Positions 35,312 through 47,100 are shown, counted from the stretch's first letter. The stretch: 64,000 nt of DNA from an uncultured Pirellulaceae bacterium (GCA_937929805.1 CALFUT010000048.1:1-64000); one strand, 5' to 3'. The notes: generated from the sequence alone by a model not told the origin. Numbers and translations: made by a program.

Positions 35312-37477
35312 TCACTTCGCGGCGGACTCGGATGCTGAATCTTTCGATCCGTCGGTGGCAGAGCCGTTGTTCCCACTGCTGTCAGACTTTACGCCGTTGG
35401 TTTCAGAAGCGTTAGATTCCGGGTTCGAGTCCGAGGCTTTTGAGTCGCCGCTTTTTTCCCGTCGTGGTGGAAGTTCCGCTTCACGTTCTGTGTGCACCGA
35501 AGGACCGATTAGATCAGCGATCTGATGACGATCAAGCTCTTCTTGCTCGACCAAACCGTCGGTGATCGCTTGCAGGTTGTCACGATGCTTTTCTAAGAGT
35601 TCAATCGCACTCTTGGCGGCAGCTTCCAGAATCAGATGGACTTCTTCATCGATGACTTCCATTGTGTGTTCGCTGAACTGGCGACTCTTGTGCATCTCAC
35701 GTCCGAGGAATGGATCGTCGTCGGTCATTTTGTAGCTGACTGGGCCTAAGCGATCGCTCATGCCCCAGTGCGTGACCATCCGACGAGCCATCGAAGTTGC
35801 TCGTTCCAAGTCGTTCTCGGCTCCGACGGTCAGCTCGTCATAAATGATTTGCTCCGCAGCGCGACCGGCAAGCAGCACGACTAGGTTGTCACGAAGTTCC
35901 TGCTCGGACATGTTCATCCGATCTTCGTCGTGCACCATCTGGGTCACGCCCAAAGCCTGCCCGCGTGGGATCACGGTAACTTTGTGAACCGGGCTGGCTC
36001 CTTCAAGGAACCACGCCGCAATCGTGTGACCGGCTTCGTGGTAGGCAGTGCGTTCTTTTTCTTTGGCCGTCAGTACTTCTTCTCGCGCGGCGCCCATTAG
36101 GACTTTGTCGTGAGCGTAGTAGAAATCTTCCATTTCGACCTTGGTCTTGTTTTTACGCGCGGCCCAAAGAGCGGCTTCGTTGACCAAGTTCTTAATGTCT
36201 GCGCCGGTCATGCCCGCGGTGGCTTGAGCCATGACTTCAAGTTTTACATCGGGGCCAAGAGGCACCTCGCGCACGTGGACTTTGAAAATTGCCAGTCGAC
36301 CGGTTTTGGTTGGGCGGCTGACGGTGACGTGCCGATCAAAACGTCCCGGGCGCAACAAAGCGGGGTCCAGAATGTCGGGCCGGTTGGTTGCCGCAAGGAT
36401 AATGACTGAGTCACTGCCTTGGAATCCGTCCATTTCACCAAGAATCTGGTTAAGCGTTTGCTCGCGCTCGTCGTGTCCGCCACCTAAGCCCGCACCACGT
36501 TGGCGGCCGACGGCATCAATTTCGTCGATGAAAATGATCGCGGGCGATTGAGCCTTCGCGGTCGCGAATAGATCGCGAACTCGGCTGGCTCCAACACCAA
36601 CAAACATTTGAATGAACTCACTACCGTTGACGGAGAAGTAAGGCACTTCTGCTTCGCCCGCGACGGCGCGAGCGAGCAACGTCTTACCGGTTCCCGGTGG
36701 TCCAATCAGCAACGCACCCTTGGGGACTCGGCCACCCAGTCGTTGGAATTTGGATGGATCACGCAGGAAGTCAACGATCTCGCCGAGGTCGGCTTTGACG
36801 TTCTCTAACCCGGCCACGTCCTTAAACGTGATCGGCTGCTCCATTGATTCATATTTTTTGGCAGGGCTTTTGGAAAAGTTCGACAGGAAACCGCCGCCAC
36901 CCATCATCTGGTTCTGAGAACGCCGTAGGAACAGGAACATGTACAACAACGATCCGATCAATGCGAACATCAGGATCGTGCCCAGCACGTCAAGGAAGTT
37001 GCTCGGCTGAGCACTTGAGATGCTTTTAACTCCCGCTTTCTCCAGTTCCGTGCTGATGCGATCACGAGTTCGTTCGTTGTCGGGCAGTTCGACCCTAAAT
37101 CTCTGTTGCAGCTTTACCGATGGATCCGGCTGAGTCAGTTTGCCGTCTTTGTAGGTTGGCTCAGGATCGGGAATCACCGTGAATAATCCGGTGGCTCCTT
37201 CTGGTGTCAAAGTGACGTTTTCGATCAACGGCATGATGGGCTCGCCATCGTCGCCTAGGATGGGCTTGCCATTAAAATCTTGGCCTTTGATCAACTTTTG
37301 GAAATAGCCGTAGGAGATCGTCGACTGCTTGTTGTTTTGAAAGTTGACGACCAGAAAAACGAGCAGCCCGGCCAAAATCAAAAGCGGCACCAAGTAATTG
37401 GTGTTCTTGATTGGGGACCCGTCGGATTCCGTCTGTTTATTTTGAGAAGAACTATCTGGTTTTGATTCTTTATTCAT
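35312..37477 (-). CDS. ftsH: ATP-dependent zinc metalloprotease FtsH
   Basis: Membrane AAA+ protease for quality control of membrane and regulatory proteins. 721 residues. TM1 at 28-45 ([18 protein letters not shown]), a periplasmic domain, TM2 at 163-184, then the AAA module: Walker A GPPGTGKT (259-266), Walker [12 protein letters not shown] (315), SRH region [19 protein letters not shown]. The zinc site is [11 protein letters not shown] (480) with the Asp of the [12 protein letters not shown] segment following. The last about 50 residues are a Ser/Asp/Asn-rich low-complexity tail. No Shine-Dalgarno is evident at the ATG. Confidence 0.97.
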   Translation of the reverse strand: MNKESKPDSSSQNKQTESDGSPIKNTNYLVPLLILAGLLVFLVVNFQNNKQSTISYGYFQKLIKGQDFNGKPILGDDGEPIMPLIENVTLTPEGATGLFTVIPDPEPTYKDGKLTQPDPSVKLQQRFRVELPDNERTRDRISTELEKAGVKSISSAQPSNFLDVLGTILMFALIGSLLYMFLFLRRSQNQMMGGGGFLSNFSKSPAKKYESMEQPITFKDVAGLENVKADLGEIVDFLRDPSKFQRLGGRVPKGALLIGPPGTGKTLLARAVAGEAEVPYFSVNGSEFIQMFVGVGASRVRDLFATAKAQSPAIIFIDEIDAVGRQRGAGLGGGHDEREQTLNQILGEMDGFQGSDSVIILAATNRPDILDPALLRPGRFDRHVTVSRPTKTGRLAIFKVHVREVPLGPDVKLEVMAQATAGMTGADIKNLVNEAALWAARKNKTKVEMEDFYYAHDKVLMGAAREEVLTAKEKERTAYHEAGHTIAAWFLEGASPVHKVTVIPRGQALGVTQMVHDEDRMNMSEQELRDNLVVLLAGRAAEQIIYDELTVGAENDLERATSMARRMVTHWGMSDRLGPVSYKMTDDDPFLGREMHKSRQFSEHTMEVIDEEVHLILEAAAKSAIELLEKHRDNLQAITDGLVEQEELDRHQIADLIGPSVHTEREAELPPRREKSGDSKASDSNPESNASETNGVKSDSSGNNGSATDGSKDSASESAAK

Positions 37478-37984
37478 TAGGCCTGTGCCTGAACGCCGAC
37501 GTGGCGATGCAGTTGGGTCGGATAGGTTTTGTTGAACGTTTCAGAGGCGGAAGCGAGGAGGTTCAAAGCGTTTGGTTTTACGCTGTGTCGTTCCATGACA
37601 ACCTTCAGCCTGTCCTTGAGCGTTTTTCTCGGGTGCCTTGCGGGATTGAAACCACTGTCGAGGTACTCGCAACTCAAAGACCGAAAATTGTAGCCCACGC
37701 TTCACATTCTGGCGACGTGTGATGGTATTACCGCGAAGAATGCCGATTTATTCAACCGGAATAACGCACACAAATGCGACACCCGAGCGAATCGGGCCAT
37801 CTCAGAGTTGCATTTTTTGGGGCGCGTCTGCGGAATTTTGTCGGTGGACATTCAGTTGCACCTGATTCATCAGCCATTTCACTACCTCATTTTTGTAAGG
37901 TTCAATGCGATCGGGCTAATCGTCGGTTGAAGAAACTCTAAAGTACAAACGCGAAAGTTCGTGAGAAAGTTCAAACAATTGCTG
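37478..37984. other. Intergenic region between ftsH and recQ
   Basis: About 500 bases. The 5' part must hold the ftsH promoter. No gene or repeat is recognised, and no terminator hairpin for recQ is apparent. Confidence 0.45.
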
Positions 37985-40753
37985 TCACTTCTGGCGACAG
38001 GCGAGAAACAGCAACAGCTCATGAGCCGTGACGCCGGCCGGCAATTTGCTCAAAAGCCCTGCGGGACGCTGGTCCGAATGCTGGTCCACGAATTGGTTTA
38101 GGAACGTCTGTTTGGTGCTTGACAGCACCCAGCCCGGTTCGACCTGCAGCTGGTCCTCTGCCGCGCGAACCGCGTGTTCGAGAACCGTGTCGGCGTCCAA
38201 GTTGCGAACCTGCTGAATCTGGTCCACCGAGTACCCCTCCGAGAGCAGTTTCCAAGTCCAGTAGAAGCTGGGTTTGGCGGTTGAGGAAGCGGCCGAATCA
38301 AGCCGCTCGATCGCATTCGTGCCGGCCAAGGCCGTGGCATGTTCATCAATTCCCGGCGAGGAATCTGCCTTTGCAGAGAGTTCGTCCATCGAACGAAGCG
38401 GCTCTACGGGGGCGGCGGCCGTTTGGTTCAAGTCGATCTGCGAATTCGACTCAATGAATGGAGTTGATTCAGCTTGATGCGTCTCGACGGCACCAGAATC
38501 GAAATGCGTTTCGGATTCGTGCACCCCGTTCTTGTTTGGCGGAGCGTCATCTTCCGAGGCGTCTGAATCAGCTTGATTCGAATCAGGTTGATCGCTCGAG
38601 CCTGCAGCGTCGGCGTGCACTTTGCTAACGTGAGGCGCTTTGCCTCGCAAACGCGAGGTAAGCGTGCGGACAAGCAAGTCGGGCATCATTGAGGGCATGT
38701 CGGCGGGCAGTTTACCGGCCATCAGTTCAGTGCCCGATTCAGATATTTGGACCGTCGGTCGAAACTTGGTGGTCTCGACTTGATCGATGAAGCCTTGGCT
38801 GATCAGAAACTCCATCAGCTGCGTGACGTCCGTCTGGCGGAGCTGCTTAAGTAATCCAAACGTGCTTAGGCGATCGAGGCCCAACTGCTTTACTTTTTTG
38901 TTTGCGGACCCGGTCAGCATCTGTGCGATCAGAGTTTTACCGAGTCGACCATGCGTCCGAGCCGTTCCACTGAGGGCGACTTGGGCCGCGTACAGGCAGG
39001 CGTTCGACGCCGGGGTCGTTTTGCCGGCTTCGATCAGTTTTGTTTTAGGCCGCGAGCCACAGTTGTCGCAGTTTTGGCATCGCTTGCGGTCCGGGTCGCC
39101 AAAGTACTCCAGAATTTCCAGCTGACGGCAACGTTTCGTGGTCGCCAGACTGATAACGCGCTGCAGTTTTTCGTATTCCGACTTTTGTCTTCGTTCCAGT
39201 TCGTCAAAATCGATGTTCAACTGATGAAATGGCTTCTTTCGATCGACCACGTGAACCGCTCGACCGCGAAACGGGGGAATGTAGTTGACGGCCGGCAGTT
39301 TCGTCAGTTCGCGGATGGCTCGTTTGACCGAATCCCACTTCATGCCAAGATCGTCGGCGAATTTTTGAGGCTGAAACAGCACGCGTTCGCCGCGAAACGA
39401 GCCTACCAATTGTTCCAGTCCACGCATCACGTGACGGCGAGTCCTTGCGTCGCGGGGCAATAGGTCAATCAGCGTATGCATGTCGGAGTCGATGCGAATG
39501 CCGGCTGAGTTTTGCCGGGAATCCAATCGCTCGATCGCGCCTGCTTTTTCCAGCAGCGCCTCGCAGGTTCCGATGCCGGAAGTCCCCAACGATAAGCCCA
39601 AGTCGTCCTTAATTTCTTGAAGCGTCATCTCGATCGGATCGCTGGGAATGCCTCGCAGGTATTCGTAGACCTCACGAATGGTGTCTTTGGACGGGTACGA
39701 GTTCTCGATGAAGAACTCTTGAATAAATTTATCCTGAAACGAGTACAGCATCAGGCATTCGGACGGATTGCCATCACGCCCTGCTCTACCCGCTTCTTGG
39801 TAATACGCCTCGATGCTACCGGGCAGGTTGTAGTGGACAACAAAACGTAGATCGGCTTTGTCGATTCCCATCCCAAAGGCGTTGGTCGCCACGATGACTT
39901 CGATTTCGCCCGACATGAAGCGTTCTTGAACCTTACGGCGTTGGTCCGAAGGCAGACCGGCGTGATAGAACGCGAAGCGGCGGTTGACTTCTTCACCCAG
40001 AAGCTCGACCAAGTGCTCACAATTCTTACGGGTAGACGCGTAGATGATTCCGCAGCCCGGGTGAGTTTTCAGAAACTCGACCAGTTGATCGTCTTTCTCC
40101 GCATTGCCGTTGGGCGAGTTGACTCGAAGGCACAAATTTTCACGCGCGAAGCCGGTCACAAATCGCGAGGGCTGGTCGAGTTCCAGAATGTCGACGATGT
40201 CTTGCTGAACTAACGTTGTCGCGGTAGCAGTGAGTGCGACGGTTTGAGGGTTGCCGATTCGTTTGCGAAAGTTGCCAAGGCGAGCGTAGTCGGGTCGAAA
40301 GTCGTGCCCCCACTGGCTGATGCAGTGAGCTTCATCGACGGCCAGCAGTTGAACATGAATCCGATTAACCGCTCGCATGAACGAGTTACTGCGCAAACGC
40401 TCGGGGGCGATGTAAATCAGTTTGTATTTCCCGGCGATCATTTCGCCGATGCGAGCCTGCTGCTGTTCGGGGGTCAGCGAGCTATTGATGAAGGTCGCCG
40501 GGATGTCTCGATCGAGTAGCGATTGCACTTGATCGGTCATCAACGCAATGAGCGGACTGATGACGATGGTGACACCGTCTCGCGCGATGGTTGGCAGTTG
40601 GAAGCAGAGGCTTTTCCCGCCTCCGGTGGGCATGATGCACAGTGTGTCCTTGCCCGCCATGACGGCATCAATCACCTGCTTCTGCCCGCGACGAAATTCC
40701 TTCAACCCAAAATTCCCAAGCCAGCGTTCAGGTTGGATTGAGTTGGCCGTCAT
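37985..40753 (-). CDS. recQ: ATP-dependent DNA helicase RecQ
   Basis: 3'-5' DNA helicase in recombination and fork repair. 922 residues. Walker A MPTGGGKSLCFQLP near 41, DEAHCISQWGHDFRPDY near 139, motif V/VI ATNAFGMGIDKADLRFVVHY and YQEAGRAGRDG. The zinc-binding RecQ-Ct has CRQLEILEYF...RKRCQNCDNC near 545-568, then a winged-helix RQC. No HRDC domain is visible. Instead a Asp/Ser-rich linker (about 700-820) leads to a terminal helix domain (FYWTWKLLSEGYSVDQIQ...) resembling HTH_40 found at some RecQ C-termini. Confidence 0.96.
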   Translation of the reverse strand: MTANSIQPERWLGNFGLKEFRRGQKQVIDAVMAGKDTLCIMPTGGGKSLCFQLPTIARDGVTIVISPLIALMTDQVQSLLDRDIPATFINSSLTPEQQQARIGEMIAGKYKLIYIAPERLRSNSFMRAVNRIHVQLLAVDEAHCISQWGHDFRPDYARLGNFRKRIGNPQTVALTATATTLVQQDIVDILELDQPSRFVTGFARENLCLRVNSPNGNAEKDDQLVEFLKTHPGCGIIYASTRKNCEHLVELLGEEVNRRFAFYHAGLPSDQRRKVQERFMSGEIEVIVATNAFGMGIDKADLRFVVHYNLPGSIEAYYQEAGRAGRDGNPSECLMLYSFQDKFIQEFFIENSYPSKDTIREVYEYLRGIPSDPIEMTLQEIKDDLGLSLGTSGIGTCEALLEKAGAIERLDSRQNSAGIRIDSDMHTLIDLLPRDARTRRHVMRGLEQLVGSFRGERVLFQPQKFADDLGMKWDSVKRAIRELTKLPAVNYIPPFRGRAVHVVDRKKPFHQLNIDFDELERRQKSEYEKLQRVISLATTKRCRQLEILEYFGDPDRKRCQNCDNCGSRPKTKLIEAGKTTPASNACLYAAQVALSGTARTHGRLGKTLIAQMLTGSANKKVKQLGLDRLSTFGLLKQLRQTDVTQLMEFLISQGFIDQVETTKFRPTVQISESGTELMAGKLPADMPSMMPDLLVRTLTSRLRGKAPHVSKVHADAAGSSDQPDSNQADSDASEDDAPPNKNGVHESETHFDSGAVETHQAESTPFIESNSQIDLNQTAAAPVEPLRSMDELSAKADSSPGIDEHATALAGTNAIERLDSAASSTAKPSFYWTWKLLSEGYSVDQIQQVRNLDADTVLEHAVRAAEDQLQVEPGWVLSSTKQTFLNQFVDQHSDQRPAGLLSKLPAGVTAHELLLFLACRQK

Positions 40754-40956
40754 GAATCTGTGGGCTGTTTGTTGGGATGTGGGACCAAGTTTGAGGGAAA
40801 GCCGAAGTCAATCGAAACAAATAGCGTAACGTTGTGTGTGCCGGGTGTAAGCGTTTTTTCTGAACGGGCTAATTTGCGGTCAACGACATTGTAGGCCGTT
40901 CCGATGAAACTTAACAGCAACGCCCGCTCGACGGTCGATTTAGCTATAATCAAGCT

Positions 40957-41688
40957 ATGATTTCAATCCAGAATCTTTCTAAAACCTACCGCACGGGGAA
41001 AGTCCGAGTCGAGGCGGTGCGCAGTGTGTCGTTTTCCGCTCAAGCGGGAGAGGTTTACGGATTGCTGGGGCCAAATGGGGCTGGCAAGACGACGACGATG
41101 CGGATGATTCTGGGGTTGCTGCCGCCCGACGAAGGCTGGGCAGAAATCGGCGGAATTCGTTCGGATGTTGATGCAGATGGTGTCAAGCGGCAGGTTGGAT
41201 TTGTTTCGGCGTCGGCGGGAGTCTACCAATGGCTGACTGCCCGAGAAATGCTGACCTTTTTCGGCGATATTTACTCGATGCCATCCGCCCTAATCGACGA
41301 GCGGTTGGACGAACTGGCGGAGCTGTTGCAGCTAACTGAGTTTCTTGATCAACGATGTTCAACGCTTAGTACAGGGCAACGGCAGCGGATCAATCTGGCG
41401 AGAGCTCTGCTGCACGATCCCCCAGTGATGCTGCTGGATGAGCCTACGTTGGGGTTGGACGTTGTGGGGAGTCAAGTCATTTTCAACTATATCGACTTGT
41501 TGAAGAGTCAGGGGAAAGCCATCATCATGTGTACCCATCGTCTTGAGCAGGCGCAGGGGGTTTGCAGTCGGTTTGGTTTGCTGCACCGGGGCGAGATGAT
41601 TCACGATGGAAACCTTGCCGAGTTGCAGCAGGAAACCGGACGCGAAAATCTGGTCGACATGTTCATTAATTTGTTGAATCCTGCTTGA
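40957..41688 (+). CDS. ABC transporter ATP-binding protein (NatA-like)
   Basis: ATPase partner of the following permease, 243 residues. Walker A LLGPNGAGKTTTMRM near 37, Q-loop region VGFVSASAGVYQWLTARE, signature TLSTGQRQRINLARALL near 138 and Walker B MLLDEPTLGLDVVG near 158, then THRLEQAQG. The T in place of S before G (STGQ) is a mild variant. It is 28 bases upstream of the fused permease-protease and surely co-transcribed. The NatA/NatB type is known in sodium extrusion, but specificity here is not shown. Confidence 0.94.
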   Translation: MISIQNLSKTYRTGKVRVEAVRSVSFSAQAGEVYGLLGPNGAGKTTTMRMILGLLPPDEGWAEIGGIRSDVDADGVKRQVGFVSASAGVYQWLTAREMLTFFGDIYSMPSALIDERLDELAELLQLTEFLDQRCSTLSTGQRQRINLARALLHDPPVMLLDEPTLGLDVVGSQVIFNYIDLLKSQGKAIIMCTHRLEQAQGVCSRFGLLHRGEMIHDGNLAELQQETGRENLVDMFINLLNPA

Positions 41689-41716
41689 AAGTTTAAAACG
41701 GCACCAGAGTCTGACT

Positions 41717-43969
41717 GTGAACCAACAACCCACTTCTTATAACCCAGTGCGCCCCTTTTCATGGTGGCGTCTGGCCTCCAAAGAGCTGCGTGAAACGCTG
41801 CGTGATCGGAGGACGATTATCACCTTGGTGCTGATGCCGCTGTTGGTGTACCCGATTCTTAGTCTGATTTTTCGCACGTTTCTGCTTTCAAACGCGGAGG
41901 CTTTGGGAGCGGGACAGCCTCTTCAGTACAGCATCGTCTGCTTTTCGGAAAACGGCAGCCAAGCGCTTGCAAACGTTCTTGGGCCGGTCGGTGCCCGGAT
42001 GACTCAGATGGACGATCAGATTCGAAAAGAAAACGGTCAGGACAACAACGTTACCGCATTTTCCAGAAGCAATGTTCCGCTTGCGCGTTTTCATGAACAC
42101 CAGTGGCAGTTTCTCGATGATAAGTCAAAAGCTGAAATGATTTCGGTGGTTGAGTCTGGGCAGGCTGACGTAGGACTTGTCGTGACGCCGGGTTCACCAC
42201 AAACGGGGCCGCTGGGAACCGTCCAGATGTTTACTCGGCCAGACGGTCGCTCGCAGGATGCTGCCAACTATTTGCGTGGCCGATTAAATGAGTTAACGGC
42301 GTACCAGAACGCACAACAATTGGCGCGGGCGGGACTGGCTCCTCGACCCATGCTGGAGTTCGACAACGACGTGTTGATGGACTCGATTAGTGGGCCCAGC
42401 AATTCGAAGGCGAAGTCATTTTCGTTGGCTTCGCTGGTTCCTTTGATCTTGGTGCTGATGACGATCACGGGAGCGGTTTATCCGGCGATTGATTTGACCG
42501 CGGGCGAGCGTGAAAGGGGTACATTGGAGACGCTGATGGCGGCCCCGATTCCCAGAGCCAGCATTCTGATGTCCAAATTTGTGGCGGTGTTGTCCGTTGC
42601 CGTGATGACGGCGATGCTAAATTTGGTCGGTATGGCGGCCACGATCTGGACGTTTCAGTTGGATCAGTTTTTGCCGGGGGATGCCTCGTTTACCACGCTG
42701 ACGATGGCAAAGGTTCTGGGGCTGTTGGTGCTGTTCGCGGCATTTTTCTCGGCGGTGCTATTGGCGGTGACCAGTTACGCGAAAAGCTTTAAGGAAGCTC
42801 AGGCTTATCTTGTCCCGATCATTTTGCTGTCGTTGGGGCCGGGATTGATGGCGATGTTTCCGGGGTTGGAGTTGGCGGGCACGCTGGCGATCACCCCCAT
42901 GATGAACATTCTGTTGCTGGCTCGTGACGTGATCGAAAACACGGTCCAGGTAGTTCCGGCACTGGTTGCGATTTCCTCGACGGCTCTTTATGCGGGCGTG
43001 GCGATTTGGGTTGCGGCTCGAACCTTTGGTTCGTCCTCGATGCTCTACTCCAATCAAGGTAGTGTGTCAGAGCTGTTTCAACGACCTGACGGAATCAGTC
43101 GTACGCTTCAGCCAGCCGCGGCGCTGGGATGTATGGCTTTATTGTTTCCAGTTAATTTTGTGATGATTGGTGTGCTGGGACGATTGTCGACCGATACGAG
43201 TGCTGACCTTGCGGCACGGTTTACCATCATGGGCGCGTTTACAGTTCTTGCATTTGTGGCGATTCCTTATCTGATCGCGTCTCATCAGCGAGCGAACCTG
43301 TCCGAGGTATTTGGTTTGAAAATGCCTCGGTACGTTTATTTGGCGATTGGATTGGTCCTCGGACTGACGTTGTGGCCATTGGTTGCAAGCTTGATTGAAT
43401 TTTACGGGCGACTGGGTGGTGAAGCGGCTCACGCGGCTTGGCAGAAAAGCTTGGTGGCGGAAACATCGGACTTGATCGGCAAGATTCGTAAGGTGTCGCC
43501 CGTCACGATTGCGATTTTTCTGTCGCTTGTGCCGGCGTTTTGCGAGGAATTCTTTTTTCGTGGCATGCTGATGCGGTCGCTATCCCGTTGGCGGGCAGCA
43601 ACGTTTGCGATTGCGTTTTCGGCGGTTGTGTTCGGACTGTTTCATGTTCTCTCTAACAGCGTGATTGCTCTGGACCGCTTGCTTCCGACGACCATGGTTG
43701 GCTTGGTGCTGGGTTATTTGGCTTGGAAATCGGATTCAATTCTTCCAGGCGTGATTCTGCATTCGTTCCACAACGCGGTGGTGGTGTTTCTTGGTTACTA
43801 TCAACCCAGATTGCAAAAGTTTGAATGGTTTCCCGACGAATCGCAATCGATGCCGTGGACTTGGGTCGCGGTGTCTGGGGGCTGTGCCGCGATTGCGATG
43901 CTGTTGCTGTTTCGAATGAAAGTTGATTCCGGTCAAGAAGACGAGCGCAAATTGGAAGTGTCTCGTTGA
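41717..43969 (+). CDS. ABC-2 permease fused to a CPBP intramembrane protease
   Basis: 750 residues. Residues 1-530 are an ABC-2/NatB-type permease: a first helix (IITLVLMPLLVYPILSLIF, about 36-54), a large extracytoplasmic domain (57-225), and five helices, with ERERGTLETLMAAPIPRASI near 258 as the ABC-2 coupling motif. Residues about 535-735 are a CPBP (Abi/CaaX-type) protease: AFCEEFFFRGML near 606, VFGLFHVLSNS near 635 and ILHSFHNAVVV near 679 give the EExxxR, FxxxH and HxxxN sites, all intact. The start is GTG. Such fusions are known in planctomycetes; the substrate of the protease is not. Confidence 0.92.
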   Translation: MNQQPTSYNPVRPFSWWRLASKELRETLRDRRTIITLVLMPLLVYPILSLIFRTFLLSNAEALGAGQPLQYSIVCFSENGSQALANVLGPVGARMTQMDDQIRKENGQDNNVTAFSRSNVPLARFHEHQWQFLDDKSKAEMISVVESGQADVGLVVTPGSPQTGPLGTVQMFTRPDGRSQDAANYLRGRLNELTAYQNAQQLARAGLAPRPMLEFDNDVLMDSISGPSNSKAKSFSLASLVPLILVLMTITGAVYPAIDLTAGERERGTLETLMAAPIPRASILMSKFVAVLSVAVMTAMLNLVGMAATIWTFQLDQFLPGDASFTTLTMAKVLGLLVLFAAFFSAVLLAVTSYAKSFKEAQAYLVPIILLSLGPGLMAMFPGLELAGTLAITPMMNILLLARDVIENTVQVVPALVAISSTALYAGVAIWVAARTFGSSSMLYSNQGSVSELFQRPDGISRTLQPAAALGCMALLFPVNFVMIGVLGRLSTDTSADLAARFTIMGAFTVLAFVAIPYLIASHQRANLSEVFGLKMPRYVYLAIGLVLGLTLWPLVASLIEFYGRLGGEAAHAAWQKSLVAETSDLIGKIRKVSPVTIAIFLSLVPAFCEEFFFRGMLMRSLSRWRAATFAIAFSAVVFGLFHVLSNSVIALDRLLPTTMVGLVLGYLAWKSDSILPGVILHSFHNAVVVFLGYYQPRLQKFEWFPDESQSMPWTWVAVSGGCAAIAMLLLFRMKVDSGQEDERKLEVSR

Positions 43970-44034
43970 CTGACGTGGGAATGGCACTCCATGATCGGTG
44001 GATGGTTTTGCCTGTCTTTGTAACTTGGGAAGTG

Positions 44035-44108
44035 AGCCACAGATGTACACGGATTCACACAGATTGAGGCACGCAAGAATCTGTGTCGATCTGTGTCAAG
44101 CCGTGGCT
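44035..44108. repeat. CCACAGAT-type hairpin repeat overlapping a gene's 5' end
   Basis: AGCCACAGATGTACACGG... (44035-44066) and ...GTCAAGCCGTGGCT (44088-44108) form an imperfect inverted repeat of the same design as those at 10715-10889. The ORF of the next gene runs through it. Confidence 0.7.
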
Positions 44109-47100
44109 GATTATTGTGCGGGGCGAGGCTTCATCATTTGGGTGTTTGTTGCGTTTTGTTTTCTCTGTACGCCTGTTGCAACGTCCGCCGAGGATCGTGT
44201 CACGCTTCCCGACGGATTTCAGTTGACGCAGGTGGCGACGGATGAGTTGGCAACCAACATTTTTTGCATGATCGCGTTACCCGATCGCGGCGTTCTAGTG
44301 TCAGGTCCGGGCTACATCAAAAGACTGGTAGACACGGACGGTGATCAGGTTTTCGACCGCGCTGACCTAATTTCAGATTTCCTCAAATCAGGAGCTCAAG
44401 GGGTGGCAGTCGATGGTGAAGACCTGCTGTGCGTGGGCGACGGAGGAATCTGGCGACTTCCCGGCGTTTTGAAGGTTGACGAAAGTACGGGTGACGGAAG
44501 AAAACCGCCGGTTCTTCTGTTCAAGATTTCTACGCACGGCGAGCATCACGCTCATTCGATTCAGCAAGGCCCGGACGGCTGGTGGTACCACATCGCAGGA
44601 AATCACGCTGAATTTGACGAGGATTCGTGCGAGGGGCCAATCAAGGAGCGTCGAGCCGGAGTCGTGATGCGTTTCAGTCCGGACTTTTCGCAGCGAGAGA
44701 TTGTCGCTCATGGTTTTCGCAACGCATACGACTTTGCGTTTAACTCGACCGATCAGCTTTTTACTTTCGATAGCGATGGAGAGCGCGATCTTGGGTTGCC
44801 ATGGTACCGACCGACACGCGTGTTTGAGATTGTTCCCGGAGACGACGCGGGTTGGGGCAGCAAGACATGGAAGCGACCGTCGTATTACTTTGACATGCCG
44901 CGACTGATCGGTGATGCAGGGCGAGCGAGTCCAACCGGCGTAGTTTGTTATGGAGGCGAGCAGTTCCCGATTGATTACGACGACGCGATCTTTTTGGGTG
45001 ACTGGACCTTTGGTCGAGTGTTGGTTTGTCGTCGTGAGTGGAAAACGGGCAAGTATTTGCCTCCAGAAGAGTTCCTTGTTCCGAAGGATAGTTTTGGTTT
45101 CCCTGTGACCGACTTGGCGGTTGCGAATGGCGGCAGTCTGTTAGTTTCTGTTGGCGGTCGAGGAACCGAGGGTGGTGTTTGGCGAGTGACTTCATCGACG
45201 AAACGAAATGAAAAAGCGGAATCGCTTGGGAAGTACATTTGGGACCGTCGAAAGGCGTTTCACCAAGGCTTGGCAATTGAGGATGCGATCGAGACGGCTT
45301 CGAGGGCGTTCGAAGGGAATGACTCTGCGGCACAAGTCGACGCATTGGCGAATCTGTTGGTTCACAGCCCCCAGTTGGAAATCGATCGATTTGGCGCTAG
45401 TGTCTTAAAGGTGTTGGAAAAGGCGGTGCGATCCAATGATCCGAAGGTTCTGGCGGCGAGCATGCGGTTTGCACAATCTTTGTGCCATGACGATGACAGA
45501 TGGAAGGCATTTTTTCTTTCGAATGGCGTGTCGCGGCGTTTGAATGGTCGTCTTTTCACGCTGGTCACAATGGCATCAGACTTGACAAATCTCGAACGGC
45601 GTCAGCTGTTTTACTATCTCTTGAATTCTGACACTTTCGGAGATGGTGTTGATGACAAGAATTCATTTCCTGACGGCATTGCGTTGCGGTTGGCTCAGCT
45701 TCTGCATGAAGGTGTCGGGCATACCGACGGTTTCTTTTCTTCGGTGGTATCGAACTCGCCAATCGAGCGATCTGAAGTTCAGACGCGGGAAAGCCAAGGG
45801 CTCGTTTTTCACGCAATAAAACAGACAGCTGACAGCGTATTCAAATGGGAGCTCGGGCGGCTTCTTGCGATGGAGCGGACTACTGCACTTTTGGCGGGGG
45901 AGTATTGTCTTGAGCAGATTGTTTCGAAACAAACGGAGGAATTGTTTGATGAATATTTTAGCTCTGATAGTGTGTCCGATGATGCTGTTGGGCTGGGGAC
46001 GTCGGCGTCAATTGACTTGCACTGGCTGATGTGCCTAAGTCAGCTTGAGCCGAAGGAGGATCAAAAGTTTGTCGAACGTTTGGCTAACGGCCTCTTGTTC
46101 ATCAGCGATAAATTCCATGCTCAGGGAGTAAAAACGGATTCTCACTTCCGGCCAATGCTGAACGAACTGGCGTCACGTTTTTTTGAAAAATATCCTCAAA
46201 TCGCGAAACACCTTCTGACGCACGCTAAGTTTGGAAAAGGGACTCATGGATTTCTTTTTGCACACTTTGCCGATAAAGACTTGCCGTTGCTTCAAGAGAA
46301 AGTAGCTACATGGGTGCAGAAGGATCCAAGTCGGGCAACCAATGATCATGTACAAGTTTTGGCTAGAAGGCCGACATTCAAGTCAGTAAAGATGCTTAGA
46401 GAACTGGCAAAGAATCCTTCATTGAAAGACCAAGTCGCACTCGCGTTGGTTCAATGTGGTGATGCGAGCGATCGGCAACGGTTTGTCGAGGGCTTACTGT
46501 CGCTTGATCCTCGCGTGCAGAAAGAGTCCGCGATCGCATTGCGGAAATTGGTTCCTGATGTTTCGGCTAAAGCAGCGGCGGCCGCGATGCGAACCGCGCT
46601 GCGGCTGGGTAATGAGAAACAGGATGTTTCGATCCGAGACCAAATGATTCTCCTGCTGCGGAAATTCGCTGGGAAGGAGTTTGGCTATCAGTTGGGTAAG
46701 CCGGAACTCAGGCAGAGCGAAGCCTTGCGTCGATGGCGAGCATTTTTGATCGAGCAGCAGCCTGAACTGGCGGAAGTGCTGAAACCCGCCGAATCTGGTC
46801 AGCAGCAAATGGCACGGTTTGAAAAATTGGATTGGGAATCTGGCCTAGCAGATCGTGGCAAACAAGTTTACGAAAAACTGCAATGTGCCGCCTGTCACGG
46901 GCCCGGGCGAGCCTTGGGGCCGCGACTTGAGGGAGTCACCAAACGCATGGCTCGAAACGATCTGCTAGCCGCGATCGTGAATCCGGATGCTCAGGTTTCG
47001 GACCGTTATCGAACGACGCTGTTTGAAACGATCGACGGCCAGTTGGTTTCGGGATCAGTGATCTACGAAAATGTTGACGGTGTCACCGTCCGTGAACCAA

